A stretch of 64,000 nucleotides of DNA from an uncultured Bacteroidales bacterium (GTDB lineage: Bacteria; Bacteroidota; Bacteroidia; Bacteroidales; UBA932), in the NCBI GenBank assembly GCA_934717185.1, contig CAKUYQ010000016.1, forward strand, positions 5,040 to 69,039. The letters run 5' to 3'. Both the position numbers and the translations under genes were made by a program. Position 1 is the stretch's first letter, and each line of letters opens with the position of its first letter. Below, piece after piece: positions 16,044-25,467 of the stretch. The notes beneath the pieces are model-generated. The model searched no databases. It had not been told where the DNA came from and saw only the letters and a list, made by a program, of their open reading frames with translations.

Positions 16044-18557
16044 ATGAGATTATTTAAAATACTCGTGCTCGCAAGTCTTTTGGTTCCTTGCGGTCTGTTT
16101 GCACAAGAGCATAAAAATGAGGTTGTAGTAGACTATAACAATCCCAAAACCTATACCATAGGAGACATTAAGATTAGTGGTGTAGACTATCTTAGAGAGG
16201 AGCAGATATTGTCTTTGACAGGATTACAACCTGGGGACGTCATAACAATACCTGGTGATGAGATCTCGCAGATCTTAAAAAGAATCTTAATGCAGCGCAA
16301 ATTTTCCGATGCAGGTTTTTATATAGACTCGTTGAAAGGCAAAGACACCATAGTTCTTGGGTTGCGTTTAGTTGTAAAACCCCGTGTCTCAAGGTGGGTT
16401 TTCACAGGAACAAAAAAGAGTGAAGAATCTGAGCTGTCTGAGAGACTTAAATTAAGGAGAGGGCAGGAGTTGTCTGATTACGTAGTAAAGTCATCTACAG
16501 ATATCATTAAAAGGTATTACAAAGAGAAGGGATTTCTAAAAACAGAGGTAAGGGTAGAGCAGACCAACGATACGGTTGTCAAAAATGCGGTAAGGGTGAA
16601 TTTTGTTGTAGACAGAGGCCCAAAAGTAAAGATTCAAAGAATAACATTCAAAGGCAACGATGAGATAAAGGCTTCCAAATTGGCAAGAGCCATGAAAAAG
16701 ACAAAGGACAAAAGGATTGTCAATTTCTTGAGGAGCAAAAAATTCAACGAGAAGGAGTACCCCAACGATAAGGAGAACATGATTCAGGTGTTCAACGAAG
16801 CCGGTTACAGAGATGCGAGGATAGTGAAAGACTCCATGTACTATGTGGAACCGGGAAGAATGAACATAGATTTTACAATAGACAAGGGTAAAAAATACTA
16901 CTTTAGGGAGATTACATGGACAGGAAACTCCGTATACACAGCCCAACAACTCTCTCAAGTACTTCATTTGGAGAAGGGAGATGTGTATGATGTGGTAAAT
17001 ATGAGAAAGAGACTGTTTGGAGATGGAAAAGGGCAGAACCCCGATGTTAACAAAATGTACACAGACAACGGCTATCTCTTCTTTAACATAACTCCTGTTG
17101 AGGTAAACATAGACGGCGATTCCGTAGATGTGGAGATGAGGATAGTTGAGGGGAAACCGGCTACATTTAACAATATTATAGTGAACGGCAACACAATAAC
17201 CAACGAGAAGATAGTAAGAAGGGCCCTGTTCACAAAACCCGGATACCTTTACAGCCAGACAGACTTTGAGCGTTCCATGAGGGAGATTGCCTCAATGGGG
17301 CATTTTGAAGCGGAGCATGCCTATTCAGATAAAGGATACAACATAATGCCAAACCAGAATAACAATACGGTAGATATAGCATTTAACGTGGAGGAGAAGC
17401 CTAACAGCCAGTTGGAGCTCTCCGGAGGATGGGGAGGCAACACTTTTGTAGGAACATTGGGCGTAAGTTTTAACAACTTCTCGTTTAAGAGAATGTTTGA
17501 GAAGAATGCATGGAGGCCTGTACCACTTGGAGACGCACAGACCTTGGCCATAAGATTCCAGACCAACGGTACATACTATACGGCACTCTCGGCATCTTTC
17601 ATGGAGCCGTGGCTTACAGGCAAGAAACCTACATCATTGAATGTTCAGGTATACTTTACACGTCAGACCAACTCATATTACTATTACCAGACCTCGGACG
17701 AATATATGGAGGTTTACGGTGCGGCGGTAGGACTTGGTAACAGACTCAAATGGCCTGATAACTACTTTGTATTGTATCATGAGCTAAGCTGGCAGACATA
17801 TAAGTTAAAGAACTGGAACTACAACTTCCTTTTCAATACGGGAATGTCTCACAATGCAAGTTACAAGATATCGCTCAACAGAAACTCAACAGACCAGCCG
17901 CTCTATCCAAGAGGAGGATCAGACCTGTTGCTCAGCCTGCAGCTTACTCCGCCATACTCGCTATTCCGTTCAAAAAATACGGATTACAAGAATATGGATG
18001 ACAAAGAGAGGTATAAATGGATAGAGTACCACAAATGGACATTTAAGAGTACCTTGTATACAAAGCTTATTGGAGATCTTGTCCTTAAGACGGCTGCGAA
18101 TTTCGGCTATCTTGGATATTATAACAAAGATCTTGGATATTCTCCGTTTGAGGGATTCCAGCTTGGAGGCGACGGTATGAGCGGTTATAACACATACGGT
18201 TCTGAGATCATAGGACTGAGAGGTTATCCGAACAGCTCCCTCACCCCAATTAAAGACAATGCATACGCCGGTAACGTATATGACAAGTTTACGGTTGAGC
18301 TAAGATACCCTGTTGTATTGCAGCCGCAATCTACAATCTATGCGCTGTTATTCTTGGAGGGTGGTAATTGCTGGTCCGATATAAGAGAGTTCAACCCGTT
18401 CCAGATTAAAAGGTCTGCCGGTGTAGGTCTAAGGGTATTCCTCCCTATAGTTGGTATGCTTGGTATAGATTGGGGTTACGGATTTGATCCGGTACCTAAC
18501 GAGAACCTCAAGAGAGGGGGAAGCCAGTTCCACTTTGTAATAGGTCAACAGTTCTAA
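16044..18557 (+). CDS. bamA: Outer-membrane protein assembly factor BamA
   Basis: Central Omp85 subunit of the BAM machine that inserts beta-barrel proteins. The start is set at ATG 16044, because MRLFKILVLASLLVPCGLFAQ then forms a proper signal peptide; the frame also opens 36 bp earlier inside uppS. The 837-residue protein has five POTRA-type repeats over about residues 35-440, for example YTIGDIKISGVDYLREEQIL, and a C-terminal 16-strand barrel ending HFVIGQQF with the usual terminal aromatic. Two Skp genes follow directly, and bamD is at 4.1 kb. Confidence 0.96.
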   Translation: MRLFKILVLASLLVPCGLFAQEHKNEVVVDYNNPKTYTIGDIKISGVDYLREEQILSLTGLQPGDVITIPGDEISQILKRILMQRKFSDAGFYIDSLKGKDTIVLGLRLVVKPRVSRWVFTGTKKSEESELSERLKLRRGQELSDYVVKSSTDIIKRYYKEKGFLKTEVRVEQTNDTVVKNAVRVNFVVDRGPKVKIQRITFKGNDEIKASKLARAMKKTKDKRIVNFLRSKKFNEKEYPNDKENMIQVFNEAGYRDARIVKDSMYYVEPGRMNIDFTIDKGKKYYFREITWTGNSVYTAQQLSQVLHLEKGDVYDVVNMRKRLFGDGKGQNPDVNKMYTDNGYLFFNITPVEVNIDGDSVDVEMRIVEGKPATFNNIIVNGNTITNEKIVRRALFTKPGYLYSQTDFERSMREIASMGHFEAEHAYSDKGYNIMPNQNNNTVDIAFNVEEKPNSQLELSGGWGGNTFVGTLGVSFNNFSFKRMFEKNAWRPVPLGDAQTLAIRFQTNGTYYTALSASFMEPWLTGKKPTSLNVQVYFTRQTNSYYYYQTSDEYMEVYGAAVGLGNRLKWPDNYFVLYHELSWQTYKLKNWNYNFLFNTGMSHNASYKISLNRNSTDQPLYPRGGSDLLLSLQLTPPYSLFRSKNTDYKNMDDKERYKWIEYHKWTFKSTLYTKLIGDLVLKTAANFGYLGYYNKDLGYSPFEGFQLGGDGMSGYNTYGSEIIGLRGYPNSSLTPIKDNAYAGNVYDKFTVELRYPVVLQPQSTIYALLFLEGGNCWSDIREFNPFQIKRSAGVGLRVFLPIVGMLGIDWGYGFDPVPNENLKRGGSQFHFVIGQQF

Positions 18558-18576
18558 ACCATAAAAATTTTTGTGT

Positions 18577-19116
18577 ATGAAGAGATTTATTATTGCAATT
18601 ATTGTTGTTTTGACTTCTGCTTCGTATGGCATTCTTAATGCACAGAATGTGTACTATCCAAATGGCAAGGTAGGGTATATAAATACAGATTCGATACTTG
18701 TTAAGATTCCTGCGTATGAGACTGCAACAAAGGAGTTGGATAAATTAAGCGAGCAGTACAAACAGAAGATAGAGTCCGATGTTCAGAAGATAGAGACCTT
18801 GTATCAGAGCTACCAGTCCCAGAAGCAAAGATTAACGGAAACAGAGAGATCATACAGAGAGCAGGATATAATAAAGAGGGAAAAGGAGGTAAAGGAGCTG
18901 CAGAAACTCTATTTTGGTCCCGACGGCTATCTTCAGAAAAAATCTGAGGAGTTGCTCTCTCCAATAAAGGAGAAAGTTCAGGCTGCCATAGATAAAATTG
19001 CTAAAGATGGGAATTTTATGATTATCTTTGACCTTGCTGCCATGCAGGGGGTTGCTTACTATGCACCCGGAGACAATCTTAATCAATATGTTTTAAGACT
19101 ATTAGGATTACAATAA
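18577..19116 (+). CDS. Skp/OmpH periplasmic chaperone, copy 1
   Basis: A soluble periplasmic chaperone of about 179 residues; the ATG at 18577 is used (a TTG lies two codons earlier). After the signal peptide (KRFIIAIIVVLTSASYGILN) comes the beta strand KVGYINTDSILVKIPAYETA, two charged helices from about 45 to 130 (tentacles), and the closing strand GNFMIIFDLAAMQGVAYYAP. It escorts unfolded outer-membrane proteins to BamA, encoded 19 bp upstream. Confidence 0.93.
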   Translation: MKRFIIAIIVVLTSASYGILNAQNVYYPNGKVGYINTDSILVKIPAYETATKELDKLSEQYKQKIESDVQKIETLYQSYQSQKQRLTETERSYREQDIIKREKEVKELQKLYFGPDGYLQKKSEELLSPIKEKVQAAIDKIAKDGNFMIIFDLAAMQGVAYYAPGDNLNQYVLRLLGLQ

Positions 19117-19134
19117 AACTATAACAAATACAAA

Positions 19135-19707
19135 ATGAAAAAAGTCACACTTCTTTTATTTGGGTTAGGCTTGTTGCTGTCAACATCGTCATTTGCCCAG
19201 AACCTAAAATTCGGCCAGCTGAATATGCAGGAGCTTATAGCTCTTATGCCTGAGAGAGACTCTGCTATTGTAAAATTGGAAAAATACGGAGCCGAATTAG
19301 ACGAAACTTTGCAGGGAATGCAGACTGAATTTAATACTAAGCTTCAGACCTACAACCAGAAGAGCGCAACTTGGACGGCTGCTGTTTTGGAGGCAAAAAC
19401 AAAAGAGCTTCAGGAGATGCGCCAGAGATTGGAGCAGTTTCAGGTAAATGCACAGAATGAATACGGACAGATGCAGCAGGAGTTGTTTGCCCCTGTATTC
19501 AAGAAGGCTAATGAGGCTATCGATAAATTGGGCAAGGAGAACGGATTTACATATATCTTTGACCTTTCGGCAGGAACAGTCATCTTCCATAGTGATGCGA
19601 CTGTAGATGTACTTCCTTTGGCAAAGAAAGCATTGGGAATTCCTGCAAGCAAGACTACACCGTTTGTTCCGGCTTCTGCGCAACAAGCAGCTGCCGCACA
19701 GAAGTAA
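19135..19707 (+). CDS. Skp/OmpH periplasmic chaperone, copy 2
   Basis: Paralogue of the preceding gene: 190 residues with signal peptide KKVTLLLFGLGLLLSTSSFA, body strand KFGQLNMQELIALMPERDSA, long Gln/Glu-rich helices and closing strand NGFTYIFDLSAGTVIFHSDA. It has an Ala/Gln-rich tail (QQAAAAQK) absent from copy 1. It starts 18 bp after copy 1 and is the last gene before a strong terminator. The two chaperones may form homo- or heterotrimers; this cannot be seen from sequence. Confidence 0.93.
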   Translation: MKKVTLLLFGLGLLLSTSSFAQNLKFGQLNMQELIALMPERDSAIVKLEKYGAELDETLQGMQTEFNTKLQTYNQKSATWTAAVLEAKTKELQEMRQRLEQFQVNAQNEYGQMQQELFAPVFKKANEAIDKLGKENGFTYIFDLSAGTVIFHSDATVDVLPLAKKALGIPASKTTPFVPASAQQAAAAQK

Positions 19708-19735
19708 TAACTTTCGGATATAACTGATTATACTT

Positions 19736-19776
19736 AGCGGGTTGCCTTTATAAGTAAGGGCAACCCGCTTTTTTTA
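19736..19776 (+). terminator. Intrinsic terminator of the uppS-bamA-skp operon
   Basis: An 11-bp perfect GC-rich stem (19736..19746 AGCGGGTTGCC with 19759..19769) and a 12-nt loop are followed by a run of Ts to 19776. It may also stop the convergent lipoprotein/susD1 transcript, though the T-run favours the plus strand. Confidence 0.93.
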
Positions 19777-19807
19777 ACAACACTAAAATATTATGAGAGA
19801 TTCTTTT

Positions 19808-20284
19808 TTACTCATCTTCACCCCAACCGGTTCTTCTGAACCCCGAAATGGTGTAGCTATGGCCGGTAACGGATGAATAATAGGTCATTTCTATAGAGTC
19901 TTCCGTACCTCCTGAAGGTGTTGTCGCACCATTTACAACAACTTTTCCCTCTATGTCGCTTGTACCTCCGCGCAATTGGTTCTCAACCTTCTTGCCGCTA
20001 AAAGTACAGTTAGCTACATCACATTCTATTTTACATCTGGTGCCATACTTTAAGTTTATCCATAACCACATTACATTTTTTTCCTTATTAGCGGTGTCGT
20101 ATGTGAATATTACGGCATGCTCTGACTCCTTGGTGGTATTATCTGTTATGCTAATCCTCCACTCACCGCAAAGCGGATAAATAGGGGAGAACTCCTGTTT
20201 GTACTTTTTATTGTATGTTTCGCACGAAGCAGTGCAGATAACAAGAAGTGTGAATGATATTAAAATATTCGTAATCTTATTCAT
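19808..20284 (-). CDS. SusD-linked lipoprotein, Lipid_bd (lipid-binding) family-like
   Basis: A 158-residue lipoprotein with lipobox CTASC (Cys 21). The mature part resembles small beta-rich proteins encoded after susCD pairs and annotated as lipid-binding putative hydrolases (PF12888): LCGEWRISITDNTTKESEHA near the start, alternating strands in the middle, and SYTISGFRRTG near the C terminus. It is the third gene of the susC1-susD1 unit (20 bp after susD1), so it likely sits on the cell surface with that transporter. The ligand is unknown and the family call is by overall pattern. Confidence 0.65.
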   Translation of the reverse strand: MNKITNILISFTLLVICTASCETYNKKYKQEFSPIYPLCGEWRISITDNTTKESEHAVIFTYDTANKEKNVMWLWINLKYGTRCKIECDVANCTFSGKKVENQLRGGTSDIEGKVVVNGATTPSGGTEDSIEMTYYSSVTGHSYTISGFRRTGWGEDE

Positions 20285-20304
20285 AGCTTTTATTTTTGTT
20301 ATTG

Positions 20305-21765
20305 TTATTTATGCCACCATTGCTTTTGTGTAAGGCTCAGTGGTTCCGGAGCATTTGGATTATTTTCGGTGGAAATTTTAGGGTAAATCATTCTTTTTGG
20401 ATATTCGTCGGGATTAAGAGCAGAATCAATAACCGGTGCTAACTCTCCAACCGTATAAGCATCGTCTGAGGCAAGTTTGCTACCCAAGGCCGGTATGCCT
20501 GTCCTGTTTATGTCAAAGAAACTGTCCCATGCCTGAGATCTGGCGGAGGCAACCCACTTTTGTGTAAGAATGCTTTTAAGCATTGTCTCTACAGATGATG
20601 TATTTAAAGCGTACGGACCCCCATCCTTAATGAATGTCTGAGCATTGTATCCCCATCTTTCAAAAGCGGCTGTGACAGCACTGTTATAGGCGGCTTTTGC
20701 CTCATTAGCCCTTCCCAATCTGGCATACGCTTCTGCCTTGAGGAAACAGGTTTCTGCGTACGATATGAAGTAGACCGGGTCTTGTGGTGCCAACTTTGCT
20801 CTGCACACAGCTATAAAAATGAAAAAGTTTAAATTTGGACTCACTCCCTGATCTAATCCGTAGTATCCTCCAATTTTGTTTCGTTCGTAAAATGCCTCAA
20901 TTCTGGGATCGTCGTGTTTGTTCAGGAATTTTACCAGAGTCTTGGATGCGGCAAGATTTTGATCTGTGTTAAGTTTTCTCCTGTCGTATTCGTAGAGCGG
21001 GTTGGAATTGTTCTCCTTGTTTGTAAAGAGATCTATCTTGCAATCTGATTTAAGAAAATTATTCTCTGCAAGCAGTGCCTCTATGGTTGCTTTGTTGTTG
21101 TTGAAATCCAACATAAGAAGTTTTAACTTAAGAGAATTGCCAAATTGAACCCATTTATTCATATCTCCACCGTTTATTATATCCTCCTTGCCCATAAGCA
21201 CTTTAGATTTTGCTGCACTCTTTGCTTTTCCAAGTGCTGTATTCAGCCTCTCTATAAGTGCTCTGTTTACAGCCTTGCCGTTATCGTATTTTGGATAAAG
21301 CTGCTTATCGCCCATTAGTGCCTCACTGTATGGGATATTCTCATACCAGTTTGCAAGGATGTGGTATATAAAACAGGTCATTATTTCAGATACCATGTAA
21401 TAGTTGTCTGCGCCCTCTTCTATAGCTTTTTGCGCTATTATTTTTAAATCAGGCAGTGAATGGGTGTACGGGATGCTCCAAAATCTGGGGTAGCTTGTAT
21501 TGGATATTGTATAGTTTACAGTTGTATTATATTGGTTTGCACCAACATTCTGTGTGTAATGCTGGCACCACATACTGCCAACGAGCTCCATCTCACCGCC
21601 AAGAATCCCTGCAAATGAGAGCTCTGCAGATGGCAACAACATACTGATTGGAACATCGCCCGGATAGTTTGGATCTTTGTTTATATCCATGGTCTTTTCG
21701 CATGAAGACAGTACAGACATTACTGCCGTCAAGCATATTGTTGTATAAATGATGATATTTCTCAT
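20305..21765 (-). CDS. SusD/RagB-type surface lipoprotein (SusD-like_2), pair 1
   Basis: Surface lipoprotein that captures ligand over its TonB-dependent partner. The lipobox SVLSSC has Cys 22. The protein opens DINKDPNYPGDVPISMLLPS and contains the TPR-like helical core with YMVSEIMTCFIYHILANWYE and ISYAETCFLKAEAYARLGRA; this pattern fits the SusD-like_2 subfamily (PF12771). 486 residues. It is 10 bp after susC1. The substrate is not predictable from sequence; no glycoside hydrolase is nearby. Confidence 0.92.
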   Translation of the reverse strand: MRNIIIYTTICLTAVMSVLSSCEKTMDINKDPNYPGDVPISMLLPSAELSFAGILGGEMELVGSMWCQHYTQNVGANQYNTTVNYTISNTSYPRFWSIPYTHSLPDLKIIAQKAIEEGADNYYMVSEIMTCFIYHILANWYENIPYSEALMGDKQLYPKYDNGKAVNRALIERLNTALGKAKSAAKSKVLMGKEDIINGGDMNKWVQFGNSLKLKLLMLDFNNNKATIEALLAENNFLKSDCKIDLFTNKENNSNPLYEYDRRKLNTDQNLAASKTLVKFLNKHDDPRIEAFYERNKIGGYYGLDQGVSPNLNFFIFIAVCRAKLAPQDPVYFISYAETCFLKAEAYARLGRANEAKAAYNSAVTAAFERWGYNAQTFIKDGGPYALNTSSVETMLKSILTQKWVASARSQAWDSFFDINRTGIPALGSKLASDDAYTVGELAPVIDSALNPDEYPKRMIYPKISTENNPNAPEPLSLTQKQWWHK

Positions 21766-21775
21766 AGCCGACTAT

Positions 21776-24700
21776 TTAAAATGTGATTTTAATGCTTCCC
21801 CCGAATGTCCTGTAGGTAGGAGCTGCTGCAAACTCGCCAAATTCAGAAAAGAGGTCATTACCGTAATTTGAAGCTTCGGGATCTACGTAGTTATTCTCTT
21901 TTGGTGTCCACATAAATAGGTTACGTCCAATTGCACTTAATCTTATACCCTTTATGAATCTCGTCTTGTCCAACAGACTTGCAGGGAGATCATAAGAGAG
22001 AACCAATTCCCTTAATTTGAGATAGTCTTTCTTAAGAACCCACCTTTTGAACAATGTATAGTTGGTGGCATTGTTGTAATATCCGTAGGCAGTAGACCAT
22101 CTTATAGGGATGCTGTTTTCTATATATTTTCCATTAACGTAACGGACTGAGTTAGGAACAACAAACGGTTGTCTGTTGTTGTAGACAGTAGGGGTTGCAT
22201 TCCCGCAAAAATAGAGTAATTGAGCTGTGTAACAGTAGAATTTGCCACCGTTGCGCCAATCGAATAGTGCAGACAGTGATAATCCTTTCCAGGATATTTT
22301 AGTGTTGAATCCCATGTTGAAACGTGGAGATGAAGAACCAACCTCCTCTTTTTTTGTAGGGTCTATTTGCGGAACTCCCATGGCATTCACAACAGTTCTT
22401 CCCTCGGGGTCTTTAAGAACAGCAGGTACCTTGAATACCCCAAATTCCTTTCCAACCGCAGCCACATATTGCACTTGATAGGCAGATCTTAAAACATACT
22501 CTTTTGTATTGTCCCACAGCTTAAGAACTTTAGACCGGTTTTTTGTAAAAGTGATGCCAATGTCCCAACTCCAGTCTCCCCGTTTGATAGGGGTAAAACC
22601 GGCCGTTACCTCTATTCCCCTGTTCCTTATTTTGCCAACATTTCTGGCTCTTGTAGTATAACCGCTTTCATTAGCAACTGCTGCAGCTATGATCTGGTCT
22701 TTGGTTGTTTTATTGTACAGAGCACAGTCCAACCTTATCCTGTTGTCAAAAAGGTTTACCATTAAGCCAATCTCAGCTTCTGTGGTAATCTCCGGCTTAA
22801 GTTTATTATTTGGGATAGTGTTACCCTCTGTAAGTCCCGGTATCCCGCTTATAGGTAGATCCACACTGCCAAACCCTATGCCGAATCTTGCAGGAACAAA
22901 TGATGCGGCGGTTTTATACAGAGGTGCATCATTACCTGTTTTTCCGTAAGCCAATCTCAATTTGAGAAATGATATGTTGTAATCTTTAAGACTATTTATT
23001 GCATCTGTTAATATGACCGAACCATTGATTCCCCAATAGAAAAAAGAGTTGCTTTTAATCGGGAGCGTTGATGACCAGTCATTTCTGCAGACGGCAGTAA
23101 TGTAAGCCCAATTGTTGTAGCTTAAATCCAATTGAGCGAACAAACCTTGCAATCTCCTGCATGTGTGGTATGACGTTGTCAGCGGTCTTTCTGTTCCGTT
23201 TTCAAGACTAAACCACCCTGGCAGATTCAAACCATACAAATAGGAGTCTATATATCTGCTTCTTCTCTCATTATAGTTGTAACCTATTGTCCCTCCAATA
23301 TCTATTTTGTCTGCTATGCTGTAATTTGCAGTTGCCATAAATGTAAGATCAAACTGTTGCTGCCTGTCAAATACCTCCTCGTACGAGCCTGCCCGTGTTG
23401 CTTTTCTGATGTATGCAGACCACGAATTGGGCGAGAATGTGATTTTTTCATTTCGTCTGAATATTCTTGAATTTGTTATGTCTGCGCCCAATCGTCCTGT
23501 TAACTTTAACCAATTGAGAACTTTGTATGTACACTCCGCCTTTCCAAATACTTTGTCGTCTGTATAGTTGTTTCTATTGTTGGCAAGTACCCAATATGGA
23601 TTCTCTGCGTATGCAGTGTAGTAATTGTCTGTATTATTGTACAGGTCTTTGTAGTTTTTGTGCTTCCTAAATGAGATGTCGGTAGCAAACTGGAGAAGTT
23701 CCTGAAATGTTGATGCTCCGTCTCTTCCCTGTCCGGCAGATGGCTGGCTCATGTTTTTTTTCACATAATTTAGGCCTACATTTATATTGAATCGTTTATG
23801 TGTTGCATTTCCTCGTAGAGCAAAGGCATTTCTGTTGTAGGTATCTGCATTGCTTGGCATGACTCCGGATGCATGTGTGTTTCCGTAGGATATGAGTAAT
23901 CCAAGACTTTCACCTCCGGCCTTTATAGAGATGTTATTGTCTGTCTCAAACCCTCTTTCGTAAAAATTGCGAATATTGTCCTTTACAAACTTAAACGATT
24001 TAAGCCTTACTTTAAAGTCTTTTGGCATAGCTTCTCCGTAGCCGGCCCATGCTCCGTATGTGTGCAATCTGCCATCTAACTTTGGTCCCCACGAGCCATT
24101 CTCCTTAGCTTCCCAGTGCGGCCACCCCTGGCCGAAAATATCCTGCACTTGAGGAACTCTTAGTACGTCGGATCCCATGAAAGAGCCGTCATAGTCAACT
24201 TGGATTTTTCCTGTTTTAGCTCTTTTTGTAGTTACCATTATTACACCGTTTGCAGCTCGCGAGCCGTAGAGCGCAGTTGCGGAGGCTCCTTTAAGAATTG
24301 TTAGCGTTTCAACATCATCGGGATTTATGTCATTGGCTCCATTGCCAAAGTCTACAGATGATGAGGTTGATGCAGAGCCGTAAAAATTGTTGGATACAGG
24401 TATACCGTCTACGACATATAGCGGATTGTTGTTGGAGAATGATGATATGCCCCTCACGAGTACCTTCTGTGATGTACCGGTTCCTCCTTGAGATGAGATC
24501 TGTACACCTGCAATCTTCCCTTGAATGCCTCCTGCAATCGACGATGACCTTGCTTGTGTAAGATCGTCGGATTTAACGGTGGTGGTGGCATAACCAACAG
24601 ACTTTTGTGATCTTGTCATGCCCATTGCCGTAATGACAACCTCATCGAGCAGGTTGGAAGACCTGAGTCCCACGTTTATTCTGCTTCTGCCATTTACAGC

Positions 24701-24952
24701 CTCTTCAATAGTTTCATAACCTAAGTATGAGAAAACAAGCACAGCATTGCTGCTGCATGCAATACTATAGTTGCCGTCTGAATCTGAAAATGTGCCTATA
24801 GTCTTCTCTTTTACCTTAATGTAAGCGCCAACAAGCGGTTCACCGCTTTCAATGTCCAAAACTTTGCCTGTTACAGTTATATCTTGAGCTCTTAACACGC
24901 TGCAACAAATAATAAAGAACAGGCCGGACAATAGTAGTTCTACCTTCTTCAT
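21776..24952 (-). CDS. SusC/RagA TonB-dependent outer-membrane transporter, pair 1
   Basis: A 1058-residue outer-membrane importer driven by TonB. After the signal peptide it has a carboxypeptidase-regulatory-like domain (about 23-105, ITVTGKVLDIESGEPLVGAY), a plug (about 110-240) with NNPLYVVDGIPVSN and LKGASATALYGSRAANGVIM, and a 22-strand barrel ending in GGSIKITF. The plug opening EVVITAMGMTRSQKSVGYAT is a SusC signature. It is transcribed from a well-matched promoter about 190 bp upstream and followed by susD1. It points away from susC2 across the korAB-gdhA block. Confidence 0.96.
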   Translation of the reverse strand: MKKVELLLSGLFFIICCSVLRAQDITVTGKVLDIESGEPLVGAYIKVKEKTIGTFSDSDGNYSIACSSNAVLVFSYLGYETIEEAVNGRSRINVGLRSSNLLDEVVITAMGMTRSQKSVGYATTTVKSDDLTQARSSSIAGGIQGKIAGVQISSQGGTGTSQKVLVRGISSFSNNNPLYVVDGIPVSNNFYGSASTSSSVDFGNGANDINPDDVETLTILKGASATALYGSRAANGVIMVTTKRAKTGKIQVDYDGSFMGSDVLRVPQVQDIFGQGWPHWEAKENGSWGPKLDGRLHTYGAWAGYGEAMPKDFKVRLKSFKFVKDNIRNFYERGFETDNNISIKAGGESLGLLISYGNTHASGVMPSNADTYNRNAFALRGNATHKRFNINVGLNYVKKNMSQPSAGQGRDGASTFQELLQFATDISFRKHKNYKDLYNNTDNYYTAYAENPYWVLANNRNNYTDDKVFGKAECTYKVLNWLKLTGRLGADITNSRIFRRNEKITFSPNSWSAYIRKATRAGSYEEVFDRQQQFDLTFMATANYSIADKIDIGGTIGYNYNERRSRYIDSYLYGLNLPGWFSLENGTERPLTTSYHTCRRLQGLFAQLDLSYNNWAYITAVCRNDWSSTLPIKSNSFFYWGINGSVILTDAINSLKDYNISFLKLRLAYGKTGNDAPLYKTAASFVPARFGIGFGSVDLPISGIPGLTEGNTIPNNKLKPEITTEAEIGLMVNLFDNRIRLDCALYNKTTKDQIIAAAVANESGYTTRARNVGKIRNRGIEVTAGFTPIKRGDWSWDIGITFTKNRSKVLKLWDNTKEYVLRSAYQVQYVAAVGKEFGVFKVPAVLKDPEGRTVVNAMGVPQIDPTKKEEVGSSSPRFNMGFNTKISWKGLSLSALFDWRNGGKFYCYTAQLLYFCGNATPTVYNNRQPFVVPNSVRYVNGKYIENSIPIRWSTAYGYYNNATNYTLFKRWVLKKDYLKLRELVLSYDLPASLLDKTRFIKGIRLSAIGRNLFMWTPKENNYVDPEASNYGNDLFSEFGEFAAAPTYRTFGGSIKITF

Positions 24953-25137
24953 AGAGTTGAGTATTAGTTAATAACTTTAAATTTGAGCTATTAAGTTTGG
25001 TTAACTCGAAAAAAAGGAAACTTTGGAACAACTTGGAATTATCAGTCCTTTAGCTGATTTTTACAGGTTAATATTTGTATGGGCCAGATGGTAATTGATG
25101 GGATTAACTGCAAGTGAACGTGTAACCATCTCAGTGA

Positions 25138-25168
25138 CAAATGTAAACAAATTTTATTATAAAACAAA
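25138..25168 (-). promoter_or_regulatory. Promoter of susC1 operon
   Basis: Minus strand TTTG (25165..25168), 19-bp spacer, TACATTTG (25138..25145): an exact match to the Bacteroidetes promoter with the classical spacing. It implies a leader of about 180 nt before the susC1 start. Confidence 0.8.
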
Positions 25169-25189
25169 CTTCCCGACAAAAAGTTATTC
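25162..25189 (-). repeat. 28-bp repeat, copy 1 (contains TTGTCGGGAA)
   Basis: Identical over 28 bp to 35168..35195 when read on the minus strand. It starts GAATAACTTTTT and ends GAAGTTTGTTT. This copy supplies the TTTG of the susC1 -33 box; the other copy forms the right arm of the hairpin after susD2. Confidence 0.95.
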
Positions 25190-25242
25190 ACCTTTATGTT
25201 ATTTACTGTAGTTCTTGCAGCAAGTGGGTGTCCCATCACCTC

Positions 25243-25293
25243 GCAACACCATAACCGCAATCCTTTATGGTGCACATTAGAGAAAAACTATCC
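25243..25293 (-). repeat. 51-bp element, copy A (upstream of susC1)
   Basis: Read on the minus strand, it is identical over 51 bp to 30330..30380 on the plus strand. It starts GGATAG and ends GGTGTTGC, and holds an inner 8-bp inverted repeat CACCATAA / TTATGGTG around a 10-bp loop. It lies about 75 bp upstream of the susC1 -33 box. Confidence 0.97.
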
Positions 25294-25403
25294 TTTATCT
25301 TGCAATCGATTGAGCAGCTTGTTTATCTTACGGATTAAATGGGCTATACAGGTTGTTGTTCAAAAAAAGTTTGATAAAAATTATAATATCCAAGAATATT
25401 ATC

Positions 25404-25411
25404 TACATTTG
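25404..25411 (+). promoter_or_regulatory. Possible -7 box for korAB
   Basis: TACATTTG fits TAnnTTTG, 56 bp before the korA start. A TTTG occurs only 30 bp upstream (25370..25373), longer than usual spacing. Confidence 0.4.
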
Positions 25412-25467
25412 TAATATTTTAATAAAATAACTACTAACGTTAAGAAATCTTAGAGAATTATTCTTTT

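Larger units (their letters stand above)
24953..25467. other. Divergent intergenic region susC1 / korA (515 bp)
   Basis: No protein gene is supported here. From left to right: an approximately 180-nt susC1 leader with a possible 7-bp stem (AGATGGT/ACCATCT), the susC1 promoter (25138..25168), a 28-bp repeat overlapping it, the 51-bp element copy A, and a -7 box for korA at 25404. Small frames in this region lack coding character. Confidence 0.7.

Noticed and set aside
18700..19690. Minus-strand frames opposite the two skp genes
   Set aside because: They overlap well-supported chaperone genes entirely and show no coding features of their own.
25042..25414. Small frames (72-77 codons) on both strands in the susC1/korA gap
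   Set aside because: They cover the promoter and the repeat elements, have no recognisable features, and no plausible upstream signals.
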